A stretch of 64,000 bases of DNA from Schlesneria paludicola DSM 18645 (GCA_945862235.1 CAMAYU010000001.1:78100-142099), one strand, 5' to 3'. Positions 1-9,531 are shown, counted from the stretch's first letter. Notes: generated from the letters alone by a model not told the origin. Translations and numbers: made by a program.

Positions 1-85
1 CACTACTCGATTCTGAAGATGACTACTGGATTCTGAAATAGTGCAAAAACCTGAAGACCACCCCGGCAAGCGGGGTGGGATTTCA
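1..85. repeat. Palindromic repeat fragment, cut by the window edge
   Basis: The first 85 bases contain an actactcg...aaatagtgcaaa core followed by a short palindrome with ccccggcaagcggggtgg. The same arrangement recurs at 18868-18985, so this is the right part of a dispersed intergenic element. Positions 86-334 hold no recognisable gene, terminator or promoter. Confidence 0.55.
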
Positions 86-334
86 AACAGAGCATAGGAA
101 ACGGGCGACAACGGTTGTAGGGGGGCCTGAATGGCGTTGCCAATTGGCAACGTTTCGGCGTGACCGACCTAGCTCGGGTGAAATGTTGAGAGAATCTCCG
201 AGTCGTGGAACATCTCATCGACATTGATCCTCTGGCGCGGCGACACTGATAGAGGGCTGTGATTGTGTTGAACGTCGGAGCGGAGCTCGCACGTCGAGAC
301 CGGCATTCGGCTGGAGTTGAAGGACAAGGATTCC

Positions 335-1966
335 ATGACGCTCAAACTTACTGCCGCCTCATTCCTCGCCGGGGTCAAGCAAAGCGGCTTGATCGACGCA
401 GGGCGTGTTGATTCCATTTTGGCGGAACTCGTCCAGGCGGGAGTGGACGACAGCGACTCGTGCGCGATCGCGTCTGCGATGGTCGATCGCAAGCTCCTCA
501 CTGAGTGGCAATCAGAAAAACTGCTTCAAGGTCGTCACAAGGGTTTCATCCTCGGACGCTACCGCCTGCTGTCGTTGCTCGGCGCGGGTGAGATGAGCGC
601 TGTGTACCTCGCCGAACACATCATGATGGAGCGACGCTGCGCCATCAAAGTTCTGCCCGCGAACAAAGTGCAAGACACGTCGTACCTCGGCCGCTTTTAT
701 CGCGAGGCCCGTGCGGTCGCGGCGATGAACCACATGAACATCGTTCGCGCCTACGATGTCGATAAGCAGACCGAGAGCGGCACCGATATTCACTTCCTCG
801 TCATGGAGTACGTCGAGGGCCGCAATGTCGAACAGGTCGTGAAGGAACAGGGGCCGCTCGATTACGTCACGGCCGTGGATATGATTCGTCAAGCGGCTGA
901 CGGACTCGGTCATGCCCATCAACTTGGCATGGTTCACCGCGATGTGAAACCGGGCAATCTGCTGATCGACAATACTGGGATCGTGAAGCTGCTCGATCTC
1001 GGGCTGGCTCGGTTCTTTAAATCGGACGATGAAGAATCACTGACGATCAAGCACGATGAAAAGGTACTTGGTACGGCCGACTACCTCGCGCCGGAACAGG
1101 CTGTCGATAGTCATCAGGTCGATGCCCGAGCCGACATCTACAGTCTCGGCTGCACGATGTACTTCGCCCTCACCGGACACCCGCCGTTCACCGATGGCAC
1201 GCTGGTGCAGCGGCTGCTCGCCCATCAAACCAAGACGCCGCCCTCGGTCAGCTACGAACGGCCAGACATCGACCCTTCGTTGCTGGCGATCCTCGACAAA
1301 ATGATGGCCAAGAAAACGTCTGATCGTTACCAGTCGTCGGCCGAAGTCTCGGAAGCCCTCTCGCGCTGGTTGATCGAACATGCCCCGACCGCATGGAAAC
1401 AGAAGCACCTGATGTTGGTGGCTTCGCTGTGCGGAATGGATTCGTTTTCCGAGGCTGGCCTTGGCAAGGCGAGCCCCATTCAGGCTGACAGCGACGAACT
1501 CAGCGTGTTGGCGCCGGAGTCGATGGAGAAGGACCGCATCGCCTCGGGAGATTCTCCCGCGAGCGGATCGAGCCCGAGCGGACCGCGATCTAAATCCTCG
1601 GTCAAGCTAAAGTCGCGAGAGCGTCGCCCCGGTTCCAGTCTAAAACTCTTCAATACTGGCGTCAGATCGGGAGCCGCCGTGCCTGCGCTTCAAGAGTTGG
1701 CTTCAAAACTTAGCAAGCCACCGTCAAATGCTCTCCTGAACACGGCTGTTGGCGCTGCCCAGAAGCCGTCCGGTTCCAAGCCGCCGTTGGATGAGATGAC
1801 CAAAACGGTCCTCATCGGAGCGGCAATGCTCGCGGCCATCGTCGTCTGCAGCTTCGGAATGTTCTACTTCTTCCAGAAGCCAGGCCAAGGCAACAACGCG
1901 AACAACGAATCGAAAGTTTCGCCAACGACGCAGGTCACTCCCGTCGAACTTCGCACGTCTGTCTGA
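335..1966 (+). CDS. Membrane-anchored Ser/Thr protein kinase
   Basis: Hanks-type Ser/Thr kinase of 543 residues. Residues 1-72 form a helical N-terminal extension of the type found in planctomycetal kinases, ending in LLQGRHKG. The kinase domain spans about 75-350: glycine loop GAGEMSAVY (84-91), invariant Lys105 in AIKVLP, catalytic HRDVKPGN (201-208) and a DLG metal motif at 221-223, which replaces DFG. A Ser/Lys/Pro-rich linker leads to one transmembrane helix (about 491-513), leaving only about 30 residues outside. So it is a cytoplasmic kinase with almost no extracytoplasmic sensor. The start at 335 is chosen because aagga sits just upstream. An in-frame TTG at 317 is the alternative. 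No partner phosphatase or clear substrate is adjacent. Confidence 0.93.
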   Translation: MTLKLTAASFLAGVKQSGLIDAGRVDSILAELVQAGVDDSDSCAIASAMVDRKLLTEWQSEKLLQGRHKGFILGRYRLLSLLGAGEMSAVYLAEHIMMERRCAIKVLPANKVQDTSYLGRFYREARAVAAMNHMNIVRAYDVDKQTESGTDIHFLVMEYVEGRNVEQVVKEQGPLDYVTAVDMIRQAADGLGHAHQLGMVHRDVKPGNLLIDNTGIVKLLDLGLARFFKSDDEESLTIKHDEKVLGTADYLAPEQAVDSHQVDARADIYSLGCTMYFALTGHPPFTDGTLVQRLLAHQTKTPPSVSYERPDIDPSLLAILDKMMAKKTSDRYQSSAEVSEALSRWLIEHAPTAWKQKHLMLVASLCGMDSFSEAGLGKASPIQADSDELSVLAPESMEKDRIASGDSPASGSSPSGPRSKSSVKLKSRERRPGSSLKLFNTGVRSGAAVPALQELASKLSKPPSNALLNTAVGAAQKPSGSKPPLDEMTKTVLIGAAMLAAIVVCSFGMFYFFQKPGQGNNANNESKVSPTTQVTPVELRTSV

Positions 1967-2203
1967 ACGCCACCGTCGAGTGACTGGGATCGGCGTTTCC
2001 TCAGTCCCCGCAAGGCGCTCTCCGTAGCGAATCATCTCCGTGATCGGCGCCTAGTTTATTGCGACCGACACACCTGATTCGAGACGACGATCTTCGAGAT
2101 GGTGATGGTCTCGTGTGAGTGACTTGGTACTCGCAAACGACGAGTGCCAACGATATGACTTCGCTCTCAGACGTTCCCCCCGTTTCTCTCGAAAGACGCC
2201 GTG

Positions 2204-3727
2204 ATGTCCCTGCCCGTGCTGGTCCGGAGTTCGCTGCGGACTTGGGACTTCACGCTGCTCGTCCTCGTGGGAGTCGCCGCATTTGTCGGCGGTTGGATCG
2301 CATTAATGAACGGTGAGCGGGCCGTTGGCATCACACTTCAAGTTGTCGGTGGGTTGTGTGCTGCCGGGAGCGCGATCGGACTGCGGAGGCGGATCTCTCG
2401 CCGTCAATGGGCCACACTCAACGACAGTGGCTTCACGCTGAGTGATCGGCGCGGTGAGACCGACTACACCGATGCCGAGGTCCGCAGCATGGCTCTCCAT
2501 CGGAAGCCCAACTACATCCAAGGAGTCGAGAGGTCGGTCACACGGACGCTGCTGGTTTGGATCCGCGAGCGAGACGCAGATACGCCGCCCGAGCGACTCG
2601 AATTGACGACCACCTACAAGACGGGCGAGGCCGATCCGCTGGACGTACTCATCAACCGACTGAGTCGGTGCGTTCTCGATCTCGCCCGTAAACAACTCAC
2701 CGAGGGGAGCACGTTTGCGGGAAATGACTGGGTGCTGGAGGAACAAAACCTGGTCGTTGCGGCTAAGCCCGCGCCTTTACACGCGCCGCTCGATGAGATC
2801 GTGATGACGGGAGTTGTCGATCAGAAGCTGTGTCTGTGGCGACGCGGTGAGGACGAAGTCTGGGCACGCATTCCGATCGACTCGATCAATGCCTACGTTT
2901 TGAAATGGCTGCTCGATGAACGACTGGCCGAATGTGAAAGTGAAGCGGAGGAGCCGGTTGCCGGAGGGTTGGGCCGCGTTCTCTTTGAACGCAAGCCGGG
3001 GAGGGCGCAGGTTGTGTCCTGTGTGCTCGTCGGCCCCGTCGCGCTGATGGCCGGAATCTGGTTGATCGTGGATGGCATCGTCGGGAAACGGGATCCAGAT
3101 GTCTGGTTGGGCATCGTTGGAATGGGCTGTCTGGCGGGCGCCATCGGTTGCGGTTACGGCATCGTTCATGCGCGCTTCGCAACGTTTCGATGCCACCAGT
3201 TCGGCCTCGTCAAACGTGGAGTGCGAAACAGCAAGACGCTGCGATACGAACACGTCGAACAATTCACCTACCAAGCAACTCGGACGTATCACAACGGCGT
3301 CTACACGGGCACGTTGTTCGCCCTCGACTTCGAGCCGTTTCCCGAACACCAGGCGAACCGCATCCGATACATGGTCAACATTCAGAACGCCGATTCGGAA
3401 CTCGACAACCTGCGCGATCAGGTCTCGACAATCATCGGGACGCGAATGCGGCGCGACATCAATGCGGGGCGCGAGGTTGTGTGGACACCCGGCCTCACGT
3501 TTCGCGGCGATACGCTGCTGTATCGCGCGTCGGGCTTTCTCGTACGGAACAAAGTCGCCGTCGCGATCCCGCTGTCCGAGATCGGCGAGCACCAATGCGA
3601 CGAGGGGACCTACCGTCTGTTCCTCAAATCGGGTGGCAAAGCGGTCGTGCAGGAGAGTACGTCCGTACGCAATTTCTATCCCGGCTTCTACTGCATGGCG
3701 GGTCTCATCGGCGCGACGACTCGATAA
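2204..3727 (+). CDS. Four-helix membrane protein of unknown function
   Basis: A 507-residue protein not assigned to any family. Two hydrophobic helices lie near the N-terminus (about 16-34 and 41-60) and two more in the middle (about 270-291 and 298-320). Each pair is followed by a soluble stretch of about 180-200 residues. The two halves therefore look like a duplicated unit of a helical hairpin plus a cytoplasmic domain, possibly PH-like. The ATG at 2204 is preferred over the adjacent GTG at 2201. It follows the kinase by about 240 bp on the same strand, but nothing shows co-transcription. Coding is supported by uninterrupted length and amphipathic pattern. Confidence 0.7.
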   Translation: MSLPVLVRSSLRTWDFTLLVLVGVAAFVGGWIALMNGERAVGITLQVVGGLCAAGSAIGLRRRISRRQWATLNDSGFTLSDRRGETDYTDAEVRSMALHRKPNYIQGVERSVTRTLLVWIRERDADTPPERLELTTTYKTGEADPLDVLINRLSRCVLDLARKQLTEGSTFAGNDWVLEEQNLVVAAKPAPLHAPLDEIVMTGVVDQKLCLWRRGEDEVWARIPIDSINAYVLKWLLDERLAECESEAEEPVAGGLGRVLFERKPGRAQVVSCVLVGPVALMAGIWLIVDGIVGKRDPDVWLGIVGMGCLAGAIGCGYGIVHARFATFRCHQFGLVKRGVRNSKTLRYEHVEQFTYQATRTYHNGVYTGTLFALDFEPFPEHQANRIRYMVNIQNADSELDNLRDQVSTIIGTRMRRDINAGREVVWTPGLTFRGDTLLYRASGFLVRNKVAVAIPLSEIGEHQCDEGTYRLFLKSGGKAVVQESTSVRNFYPGFYCMAGLIGATTR

Positions 3728-3738
3728 GGGCTGACGAG

Positions 3739-3807
3739 CGTAGGGTAAGCGTCTCGCTTGCCGATTCTTCAACTGCAATCGCGGGCAAGCGAGACGCTTA
3801 CCCCACG
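3739..3807. repeat. Palindromic element, gtaagcgtctcgcttgc family
   Basis: Inverted repeat with arms of about 23 bases (3739-3762 and 3782-3807) starting tagggtaagcgtctcgcttg. It lies just after the stop codon at 3727 and could act as a terminator-like hairpin, but related arms at about 24821 and inside the element at 53952-54057 show that it is a dispersed repeat. Confidence 0.75.
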
Positions 3808-3860
3808 GCTGCTCAGAGGCTGTGCATGGATTACGTCCGAGAGTTGGTTTCACCAAGGTG

Positions 3861-3881
3861 TTGAGCCGCGCTGCGGCTCAA
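3861..3881 (-). terminator. Hairpin downstream of the minus-strand small gene
   Basis: A perfect 9-bp stem (ttgagccgc / gcggctcaa) with a 3-base loop sits about 40 bases past the stop codon of the minus-strand gene ending at 3919. A second, outer pair of arms (ccgagagttg / caactctcgg) surrounds it. There is no T-run, so termination is only inferred. Confidence 0.4.
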
Positions 3882-3918
3882 GAAATCTCAACTCTCGGCA
3901 GTTGAAAATGCACCGCCC

Positions 3919-4215
3919 CTAAGCCGCAGCTTCGATCAGTTGGATCGATTGCGTCAACGATTCCTTGTGGAAGCGTTCGCCCCGTGCGTCATAGAAGTAA
4001 AGCTGATTCTGTTGCGACGCCCAGACGGCCCCCAGCCGGACGCTGCGCGGTCCTCGCAAGATGAACTGCAAGCCGCAGTTTTTGCCAGACTGCGTGAGCG
4101 GGATGACCTGCAACACGAACTGGTCCGCCACGAGATTTTCGTGACCGCACAGCGTGTCGTGAACGTAACGGCGCAGATCGTCCACGGTGTGGACGTGAGC
4201 GGACCCATCAGTCAT
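3919..4215 (-). CDS. Small conserved hypothetical protein
   Basis: A 98-residue soluble protein without a signal peptide or membrane helix. It begins MTDGSAHVHTVDDLRRYVHD and ends in a Leu/Ile/Ala-rich helix. The mixed alpha/beta pattern, ATG start with gagg upstream and a hairpin after the stop support a real gene. It contains Trp, several Arg/Gln-rich strands and a YFYDARGE segment. I do not recognise a family or function. It is isolated: the preceding gene is convergent and the next gene starts about 540 bp away on the other strand. Confidence 0.6.
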   Translation of the reverse strand: MTDGSAHVHTVDDLRRYVHDTLCGHENLVADQFVLQVIPLTQSGKNCGLQFILRGPRSVRLGAVWASQQNQLYFYDARGERFHKESLTQSIQLIEAAA

Positions 4216-4752
4216 CGAGTGGCCTCAACGAATTTCGGTGTTGTCGATCTCGGTCTGTCGCGTCATGTGTGGGCGACGGGTTTGATCGGCTGCGGATCGC
4301 CAAGGCTTCTCACGCACGTTGGCCCGCCGTTCGACCGGTAGACTTCGCAACGTCGCTCGAGTTGCCCCAATCGGATTCCCGAAGGCTTGAGTGAAGTTTT
4401 GGAGAACACTCCGTGAACACTTGGCAGCGTGTTCAGTTCACTCGCATGGACTGAATGGCCAATCTGAGTCTGACGTGATACCTCACGCGGCCTGAAGTGG
4501 GGCAGCTCACCAAGGAAGCCTCATTACCTACGGCGCGAAGTATAGAACGATTCAAGTTCGGTCAGAGCAAGCGTAATGAGCGACTCGCGCGTGGAGATCG
4601 AACGAGTCATTCTGCCGAACGGGCGTCGAGCTTTCAGCAACGTGGGTTGATTCCGACGCCAACGGGCGGTGGCTACAATCCCGCCGCGTTGGTGGCCCCT
4701 TGTTCCTCATGGCCGTGCTGTCCGCGATCACACCGCATCGGGAGTCTTGTTC
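4216..4752. other. Gene-poor stretch
   Basis: This 537-base stretch holds no convincing gene. The only structure noticed is a short inverted repeat tgaacac (4414-4420) / gtgttca (4429-4435), which could be an operator between the divergent genes, but this is weak. Confidence 0.3.
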
Positions 4753-5751
4753 ATGAAAGCCGCTTTTATCCGCCAGACCGGCGCACCGTCCGTGATTGAA
4801 TTCGGCGAACTGCCCACGCCGAAGCCTCGCCCCAACGAAGTCCTCGTCAAAGTGGGAGCTGTCGCGGTCAACCCGATTGACACGTACATCCGCGCCGGCG
4901 CGGTCTCGATGATCAACCACTTTCCGTACATTCTTGGGTGCGACTTGGCGGGGACGGTTGAGCAAGTCGGCACCGAAGTCAAACGGTTCAAAGTGGGCGA
5001 TCGTGTGTGGGGCAGCAATCAGGGGCTGTTCGGTCGTCAGGGAACGTTCGCCGAATACGCCTCGGTCGATGAACGCTGGCTGTATGCCACTCCCGCCAAG
5101 ATGACGGACGCGGCGGCGGCGGCGGGAGCACTCGTCGGGCTGACGGCGCACTTGGGACTGTTTCTGCACGCGAACTTGAAGCCGGGCGAAGTGGTCTTCG
5201 TGAACGGTGGTGCGGGCGGAGTCGGTTCGGCCGTCGTGCAGCTCGCCAAAGCGGCGGGAGCATTCGTGGCGACAACCGGGGGCAACGACGAGAGCCTCGC
5301 GCTCTGCAAGCAACTCGGTGCCGATATGGCGGTGAACTATCGCGATGCCAATCTCGACGATCAGCTTCGCGCGTTCAGCATCCCGCACGGCGGTGTCCAT
5401 CTGTGGTTTGAGACCCTGCGCGAACCGACGATGGACCGCACGATCAGCTTAATGGCTCCGCGAGGCCGCCTCGTCCTGATGGCCGGTCGGGCGGCGCGGC
5501 CCGAGTTCCCCGTTGGCCCCTTCTACGTGAAGGACCTCCGGCTGATCGGCTTCGCGATGTTCAACGGCACTCCCGAAGAACAACGCGCCGCTGCGGACAA
5601 GCTCAACACGCTCCACGAATTCGGACGCTGGAACCCGCTGATCGGCAAGACGCTGCCGCTCAGCGAAGCCATCGCCGCGCATCAACTTCAAGAAGACAAC
5701 ACGATCGGCAAACAGGGAACGCTGCGCGGCAAGATCGTGTTGGTGCCGTAA
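4753..5751 (+). CDS. NADPH:quinone oxidoreductase-like (MDR superfamily)
   Basis: A 332-residue medium-chain dehydrogenase/reductase. Residues 1-120 form the GroES-like domain (MKAAFIRQTGAPSVIEFGEL, then CDLAGTVEQVG at 63-73). The Rossmann domain follows with the nucleotide-binding loop GGAGGVGS (152-159). The structural-zinc cysteine cluster and catalytic zinc ligands of alcohol dehydrogenases are missing, so it belongs to the zinc-independent quinone oxidoreductase/zeta-crystallin branch, which reduces quinones or enones with NADPH. The ATG at 4753 starts the canonical MKA N-terminus. Upstream in-frame codons run through non-conserved sequence. Cytoplasmic. The substrate cannot be inferred from its neighbours. 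Confidence 0.9.
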   Translation: MKAAFIRQTGAPSVIEFGELPTPKPRPNEVLVKVGAVAVNPIDTYIRAGAVSMINHFPYILGCDLAGTVEQVGTEVKRFKVGDRVWGSNQGLFGRQGTFAEYASVDERWLYATPAKMTDAAAAAGALVGLTAHLGLFLHANLKPGEVVFVNGGAGGVGSAVVQLAKAAGAFVATTGGNDESLALCKQLGADMAVNYRDANLDDQLRAFSIPHGGVHLWFETLREPTMDRTISLMAPRGRLVLMAGRAARPEFPVGPFYVKDLRLIGFAMFNGTPEEQRAAADKLNTLHEFGRWNPLIGKTLPLSEAIAAHQLQEDNTIGKQGTLRGKIVLVP

Positions 5752-5890
5752 TCGGGACAAACCGAAGCCACGGCCTTCCTACCGCCACCGATGAAGTCAC
5801 TTCTCACTTCGCCGAAATTTCTTCGCACGATGCACCGAATTGCCTGACAAAGACTCAAACTCGATCACCTCCCCCACTCCCGAGCATCCC

Positions 5891-6760
5891 ATGTCCCGAC
5901 CATCGACCCTGTTCCTCTGCTGGCTCTCTCTGACAGCCGTCGCTCCCGCTGCGGACGTGTTTGAGCGACATGCCGCTCCGCTCGTGAAACGGCTCGCCAA
6001 TGACGGCGCTGCGACGAAAGAGCTGACGATGGTCGAGGCCTCCAAGCTGAAGCCGCTCGCCGCCAACATTGGTTCGCCGTGCATCGTCCTCAAGACCGAC
6101 GCGGGCAACTACACGAAGGCGCTGGTGAGCTGGGGGCTACGAAAAAGCCAAGGGACGGAGAAGCCGACACCGTTGCTGTTGCTCGAACGCTACGCCAGCT
6201 ATCGCGGTGAGCGACTCGACCTGACGGCGGCGATCGGCAAAGACGTGATGCTCTTCCCCGGTTTCGGATTCGACTTCGACATCGGTCAAGTCGTCCCCGC
6301 AGGACAAGGTGCCGACATCGAGTTCACGGCCGAAGGGATTCTGACCGTGTGTGGCGAGGCCAAGCTCGTCGTCCTCAACGGCTCACAGCTTCCTGTCGCC
6401 GACAAGACCGCGAAGAAGCACGATCCCAGCGATCACGATGGTGTCGTTGCTCTCGACTTCGCCGGGACGTGGAAGTTGAACGCGGACGGTCGTTGGTTGG
6501 GCGAACTGGATTTGAAGATCAACGAAGCGGGCCGCGCGACCGGTTCGTTCACGTCCGACGAGTCCCAAAACGCCTACGAGATCAGCGGCCAAACCGGCAG
6601 TACGCCGCACAACCTCAAACTGGAAGTGTTTCTCGCCAACACGCAGCTTTCTGTGGACGGCTATCTCTGGACGAAGGACAAGTCTCAGATGGCTGGCACG
6701 GTGACGATGTCCGGTCGCAAGTTCGGCTTCGTCGCGACGAGAGTGACGAGTGACGAGTGA
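5891..6760 (+). CDS. Secreted protein of unknown function
   Basis: A 289-residue protein with a signal peptide (MSRPSTLFLCWLSLTAVAPA, cleavage near AAD). The mature part starts with a charged helix ending APLVKRLAND, followed by a beta-rich region. The C-terminal third is a compact beta domain (about 205-285) with WKLNADGRWLGELDLKI and repeated strand/turn units, resembling small lipocalin-like sandwiches. No family is recognised. The first codons upstream (TTG at 5840) precede the signal peptide and are rejected. The last codons run into a short tandem repeat (gagtgac units, 6743-6768), so the stop codon lies in repeat DNA and the native C-terminus may have been altered. Confidence 0.7.
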   Translation: MSRPSTLFLCWLSLTAVAPAADVFERHAAPLVKRLANDGAATKELTMVEASKLKPLAANIGSPCIVLKTDAGNYTKALVSWGLRKSQGTEKPTPLLLLERYASYRGERLDLTAAIGKDVMLFPGFGFDFDIGQVVPAGQGADIEFTAEGILTVCGEAKLVVLNGSQLPVADKTAKKHDPSDHDGVVALDFAGTWKLNADGRWLGELDLKINEAGRATGSFTSDESQNAYEISGQTGSTPHNLKLEVFLANTQLSVDGYLWTKDKSQMAGTVTMSGRKFGFVATRVTSDE

Positions 6761-6768
6761 CGAGTGAC

Positions 6769-6842
6769 ACACACCAACCCGAAGCGTGCGCGAGGACGCG
6801 GGCGCAAATCGCGAATCCTCGCGCACGCTTCGGGTGAGTGTG
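6769..6842. repeat. Palindromic element, cccgaagcgt...gagcgagga family (A1)
   Basis: Inverted repeat with arms of about 28 bases around caacccgaagcgtgcgcg and its complement. The same family occurs at 16164-16244, 17370-17436, 51308-51497, 56491-56519, 60199-60267, 62977-63054 and 63950-64000. Confidence 0.9.
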
Positions 6843-6854
6843 ACTGGCGTCCAA

Positions 6855-6896
6855 GTTCGCTGGGGGCGGCGAAGCGCCGACCCCAGCCACACCGAA
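6855..6896. repeat. Repeat arm, ggggtcggcgcttcgc family (G1)
   Basis: A short palindromic stretch, ggcggcgaagcgccgacccc followed by agccacac. The same sequence forms the arms of the larger inverted repeat at 53809-53897. Confidence 0.7.
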
Positions 6897-6949
6897 TCAA
6901 GTTTGAACTCAACCATTTCAATCCATCCCATCTTTGCAGGAGATGTCCG

Positions 6950-8005
6950 TTGCCCACGATTCAAGAGTCCAGTTTGGTCGAGTTCACGACCGCGTTGTTC
7001 CTCGCGGCTGGGGTCGAGCCTGCCGAGGCGCGCATCGTTGCGGTCAGTCTTGTCGAAGCGAATCTGCGCGGGCATGACTCGCACGGTGTCATGCGGGCAC
7101 CGTTCTACATTCAGAAGGTGCAGGATGGTTCGCTCAACCCGAAGGCCCATCTGATGGTCGAGAAAGAGTCGGCCAGCTCGATCGTGGCCGATGGCGGTTG
7201 GGGACTCGGACAGGTTCTCGCACAGGAACTGATGACGAAGCTGATCGCGAAGTGTGAGACCTCGGCCATCGCGTGCGGGACCATTCGTCGCGCGGCTCAC
7301 ATCGGACGGTTGGGCGAGTACGCCGAGATGGCGGCCGCGCGAGGCTTCACGTCGATGATCGTCGCCAACACGCACGGATCGGGACAGCGTGTGGCCCCGG
7401 TCGGCGGTAAGCGGCCTCGTTTGGGGACGAATCCCATTTGCATTGGGATGCCTGGCGGGGCAAGCGGACCATTCGTGTTCGACATCGGCACGAGTGCCAC
7501 GGCCGAAGGCAAAGTCCGCGTGAAGAAGATCGCCGGACAGCCGGTTCCCGCTGGTTGGGTACTCGACCCGGATGGCAAACCGACCACCGATCCGAACCAA
7601 CTTTACGGTGACCCACCGGGCACGATCCTGCCGCTCGGTGGCGATCAGGCGTACAAAGGCTTCGGCCTCGCGTTCATGATCGACATGCTCGCGGGCGGTC
7701 TTTCGGGCGGTCAATGCCCGTTCGCGAGTCCTCCGCCACCGCTCGGCAACTGCGCCGTCTTCTGGGTCATCAACCCCGAGTTCTTTGGAGGCTCGACTCA
7801 CCTACTGAACGAAGTCGGCAAGTTGGAGACCTACGTGCGCGATGTCCCCAAGATCGACGGCGTTCAAGATGTGACCCTCCCCGGCGATCCCGAGCGTCGC
7901 ACGCTCGCCATACGTCGCGCGAACGGCATTCCGCTCGACGAGGGCAATTGGAAAGCATTGCTCGACATGGCAGGCAAGCTGAACGTGCCCGTTGCGTCAC
8001 TGTGA
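6950..8005 (+). CDS. Ldh family (malate/L-lactate/ureidoglycolate) dehydrogenase
   Basis: A 351-residue NAD(P)-dependent 2-hydroxyacid dehydrogenase of the Ldh_2 family, a fold distinct from classical MDH/LDH. It begins with a helical domain (LVEFTTALFLAAGVEPAEAR). It carries the family active-site motif RGHDSHGVMR (about 41-50), the NTHGSG segment, the cofactor-binding stretch RLGTNPICIGMP, and a late GDQAYKGFGLAF motif. A TTG start at 6950 is chosen: gcaggag lies 7 bases upstream and the N-terminus then matches the family. Reading further upstream runs through two palindromic repeats. The exact substrate (malate, lactate, ureidoglycolate or a sugar acid) cannot be told from the sequence. 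Confidence 0.9.
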   Translation: MPTIQESSLVEFTTALFLAAGVEPAEARIVAVSLVEANLRGHDSHGVMRAPFYIQKVQDGSLNPKAHLMVEKESASSIVADGGWGLGQVLAQELMTKLIAKCETSAIACGTIRRAAHIGRLGEYAEMAAARGFTSMIVANTHGSGQRVAPVGGKRPRLGTNPICIGMPGGASGPFVFDIGTSATAEGKVRVKKIAGQPVPAGWVLDPDGKPTTDPNQLYGDPPGTILPLGGDQAYKGFGLAFMIDMLAGGLSGGQCPFASPPPPLGNCAVFWVINPEFFGGSTHLLNEVGKLETYVRDVPKIDGVQDVTLPGDPERRTLAIRRANGIPLDEGNWKALLDMAGKLNVPVASL

Positions 8006-8027
8006 TCTCCGACCTCGATGTCGTTGC

Positions 8028-8098
8028 AACCGCGTGGGCAACGCCCCGCGCGGCAGGCAAGTTCACCTCTTGACGCGCGGGGCGTTGCTCATGCGGTT
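8028..8098. repeat. Intergenic palindrome upstream of a PQQ-propeller gene
   Basis: Arms of 25 bases (8028-8052 and 8074-8098) built on caacgccccgcgcg / cgcgcggggcgttg, with a central mismatch and a loop of about 21 bases. It ends about 36 bases before the next start codon. Confidence 0.8.
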
Positions 8099-8134
8099 AA
8101 ACGATGCATCACCCTCACCTCCGAAAGCTCTTCC

Positions 8135-9385
8135 ATGCTGAACCGAAAACTGATGCTGCTCCTGTTGTCACTGCTTCCGGCAGTCGTATCCGCCGAGAAC
8201 TGGCCCGGATGGCGAGGGCCGCGCGGGGATGGGAGCAGTGTTGAGGCGAACGTGCCGCTGAAGTGGGATGCCACAAAAAATGAGGGCGTAGCGTGGAAGG
8301 TGGCCGTGCCGTATGGAGGTCATTCGTCACCGGTCGTGTGGGATGACCGTGTCTTCGTGGCGGGGGCCGACGAAGCGAACCCGCGTCGCATGTTGATGGC
8401 GTTTGATCGGACCAGCGGCAAGCTGCTGTGGGAGAAGGAAGTCGCCCAGACGCCGCTCGAAAAGAAGCACAAGCTGAATAGCTGGGCCTCGGGAACGCCG
8501 GCGACCGACGGCAAGCTGGTCTATGCCGCGTTCCTCGATCAGAAGGAGATGCTCGTCACCGCGTATGACTTCGATGGCCAGGAGAAGTGGACCGTGCGGC
8601 CCGGTGTTTTCTCCAGCGTTCACGGCTATTGCAGTTGCCCCGTGCTGTTCGAGAAGTCGGTGATCGTGAATGGCGATCACGATGGCGAGGCGTACCTCGT
8701 GGCACTCGATCGCGAGACGGGCAAGACCGTCTGGAAGACACCGCGCGAGAACAAGACCCGCAGTTATTGCACGCCCATCATCCGCGATATCGAGGGCCGG
8801 ACGCAGATGATCCTGTCGGGCAGCAAGTGCGTGGCGAGCTATGACCCACGCACAGGCAAGCGACACTGGCTGCTCGATGGTCCGACCGAGCAATTCGTCG
8901 CGTCACCCGTCATGAATAAGGGACTGGTTTTCATCACCGGCGGCTTCCCCGACAAGCACATCCTCGCCATCGACCCGCGCGGCTCGGGCAAGATCAGTGA
9001 AGAGAGTCATGTGAAGTGGCACCATCTCAACAAGGGAGTCTCTTACGTTCCGTCCCCTGTCGCCGCGAACGATTTCTTCTTTTGTGTGTCTGATGGGGGC
9101 GTGGCCAGTTGCTACGACGCAGTGACCGGCGACGTGAAGTGGCAGGAACGGCTCGGTCGTCACCACAGCGGGTCACTCGTCGCCGCTGCCGGTCGCGTTT
9201 ACTTCGTCGATGACGACGGCATCACACACGTCATGGACGCGGGGCCGGAATTCAAAGTCCTCGCCACGAACCCGCTTGGCGAAGAGGTCTATTCGTCTCC
9301 CGCCATCAGTCGCGACCAAATGCTCATCCGCGGCGAGAAGCATCTGTTCTGCATCGGAGCCGCGACGAAAACGGCTGCGCGGTGA
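8135..9385 (+). CDS. Secreted PQQ-like beta-propeller repeat protein
   Basis: A 416-residue exported protein with an N-terminal signal peptide (MLNRKLMLLLLSLLPAVVSA, cleaved before ENW). The mature N-terminus carries the planctomycetal NWPGWRGPRGDG motif. Repeated blades follow, each with a D-x-x-T/S-G-K-x-x-W signature (FDRTSGKLLWEKE, LDRETGKTVWKTP, YDPRTGKRHWLLDG, YDAVTGDVKWQER). This is the BamB/PQQ-dehydrogenase-like WD-type propeller. There are too few blades and no obvious catalytic residues for a quinoprotein dehydrogenase, so a binding or structural role outside the cytoplasm is inferred. A second member lies at 17504-18829. Confidence 0.88.
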   Translation: MLNRKLMLLLLSLLPAVVSAENWPGWRGPRGDGSSVEANVPLKWDATKNEGVAWKVAVPYGGHSSPVVWDDRVFVAGADEANPRRMLMAFDRTSGKLLWEKEVAQTPLEKKHKLNSWASGTPATDGKLVYAAFLDQKEMLVTAYDFDGQEKWTVRPGVFSSVHGYCSCPVLFEKSVIVNGDHDGEAYLVALDRETGKTVWKTPRENKTRSYCTPIIRDIEGRTQMILSGSKCVASYDPRTGKRHWLLDGPTEQFVASPVMNKGLVFITGGFPDKHILAIDPRGSGKISEESHVKWHHLNKGVSYVPSPVAANDFFFCVSDGGVASCYDAVTGDVKWQERLGRHHSGSLVAAAGRVYFVDDDGITHVMDAGPEFKVLATNPLGEEVYSSPAISRDQMLIRGEKHLFCIGAATKTAAR

Positions 9386-9531
9386 AGTGCCGGACTCAAG
9401 TGGACTCGCCCGCTTGGCGAGCGTCCGGCTTAGGCCGGATCGTTCAGACTGCGTTGAAAACGCCAATGCCCCTGAAGTCGTCAATGGGCTGACACCCACC
9501 GCTCACCGAAGAAACGGTTTTCAGACTCATC

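Noticed and set aside
4414..4435. Short inverted repeat tgaacac/gtgttca as an operator
   Set aside because: Seven-base arms with an 8-base spacer are too common to support a regulatory site on their own.
6383..7801. Antisense open frame of about 470 codons across two genes and a repeat
   Set aside because: It spans a secreted-protein gene and the Ldh gene, both with better coding evidence, and includes palindrome-derived peptide.
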